From contig VGAV01000203.1 of the NCBI GenBank assembly GCA_016870695.1, positions 1 to 5,245 on the forward strand: 5,245 nucleotides of DNA. Reading direction: 5' to 3'. A model generated the notes under the pieces. It was not told where the DNA came from. It made no database searches and was given only the letters and a program-made list of their open reading frames with translations. This document shows, piece by piece, positions 5,155-5,245 of the stretch. Origin of the DNA: Actinomycetota bacterium. Lineage in GTDB: Bacteria; Actinomycetota; Actinomycetes; Actinomycetales; Microbacteriaceae. Position 1 is the first letter of the stretch. Each line of letters opens with the position of its first letter. A program made the position numbers and the translations under genes.

Positions 5155-5245
5155 CGCCGCACCTCTCGTTCGATTTCTTCGAGAACGTCATTGTTCTCCG
5201 GGTCGTCGCTCGCGATGAGGTTGTGGTTCTCCAGCAGGTGGGTCG
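5151..5245 (-). CDS. Unidentified protein, C-terminal 30 residues only
   Basis: Reading leftwards from the window edge, one frame stays open from 5243 to a TGA at 5153-5151. It encodes a hydrophilic, strongly acidic tail beginning THLLENHNLIASDDPENND and ending LEEIEREVRR. The segment is too short for a domain call. That it is a real gene is supported by its stop codon sharing the GTGA overlap with the lipoprotein start, a hallmark of translational coupling in an operon, and by the protein-like composition of this frame compared with the other two. The start and most of the gene lie to the right of the window. Confidence 0.6.
   Translation of the reverse strand, partial: THLLENHNLIASDDPENNDVLEEIEREVRR

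Noticed and set aside
4940..5191. 83-codon minus-strand open frame across the lipoprotein start
   Set aside because: It is out of frame with the lipoprotein, and the neighbouring frame with the GTGA overlap explains the region better.
1..5245. CRISPR arrays, tRNA or rRNA genes, transposons, integrase sites
   Set aside because: No spaced direct repeats, clover-leaf sequences, transposase motifs or terminal inverted repeats were seen by eye on either strand.

Overview
The window is GC-rich DNA from a high-GC actinobacterium, most likely Microbacteriaceae (Microbacterium-like). That placement is an inference. It rests on base composition, on TAGCNT -10 boxes sitting directly in front of start codons (leaderless genes), on an Lrp regulator that closely resembles mycobacterial LrpA, and on the style of the kinase/regulator/FtsX-permease group. 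Nothing in the window names a species.

Layout, left to right. (1) 36-524 (+): an Lrp/AsnC-family regulator with a probable leaderless promoter. (2) 525-615: a short gap rich in inverted repeats, with a TAGCGT box at 603-608. (3) 616-1782 (+): a six-helix sensor histidine kinase of the HisKA_3/NarL-partner type. (4) 1850-2500 (+): its NarL/FixJ-type response regulator, 67 bp downstream and probably co-transcribed. (5) 2501-2690: a 190-bp region holding a strong imperfect hairpin, another TAGCGT box and what looks like the frameshifted N-terminus of the next gene. (6) 2691-4067 (+): an FtsX/MacB-like ABC permease with no ATPase gene beside it. (7) On the minus strand, converging with the permease across only 12 bp, a run of three genes read right to left: the 3' end of an unidentified gene (5151-5245), a lipoprotein (4654-5154) whose GTG start overlaps that gene's stop by 4 bp, and a second lipoprotein (4080-4583). 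The two lipoproteins are tandem paralogues, about 49% identical over 135 ungapped residues.

How the parts may work together: the kinase and regulator form a two-component system whose probable target is the neighbouring FtsX permease, as in many Gram-positive envelope-stress or peptide-efflux modules. The regions upstream of the kinase and of the permease share a 14-of-17-bp element that could be the operator. The lipoproteins would sit on the outer face of the membrane; their function is unknown. Their region has visibly lower GC than the rest and looks like accessory DNA. Points most worth checking are the apparent one-base frameshift in a C6 run at the permease start, the missing ATPase, the shared upstream elements, and the duplicated lipoproteins coupled to a gene that runs off the window.
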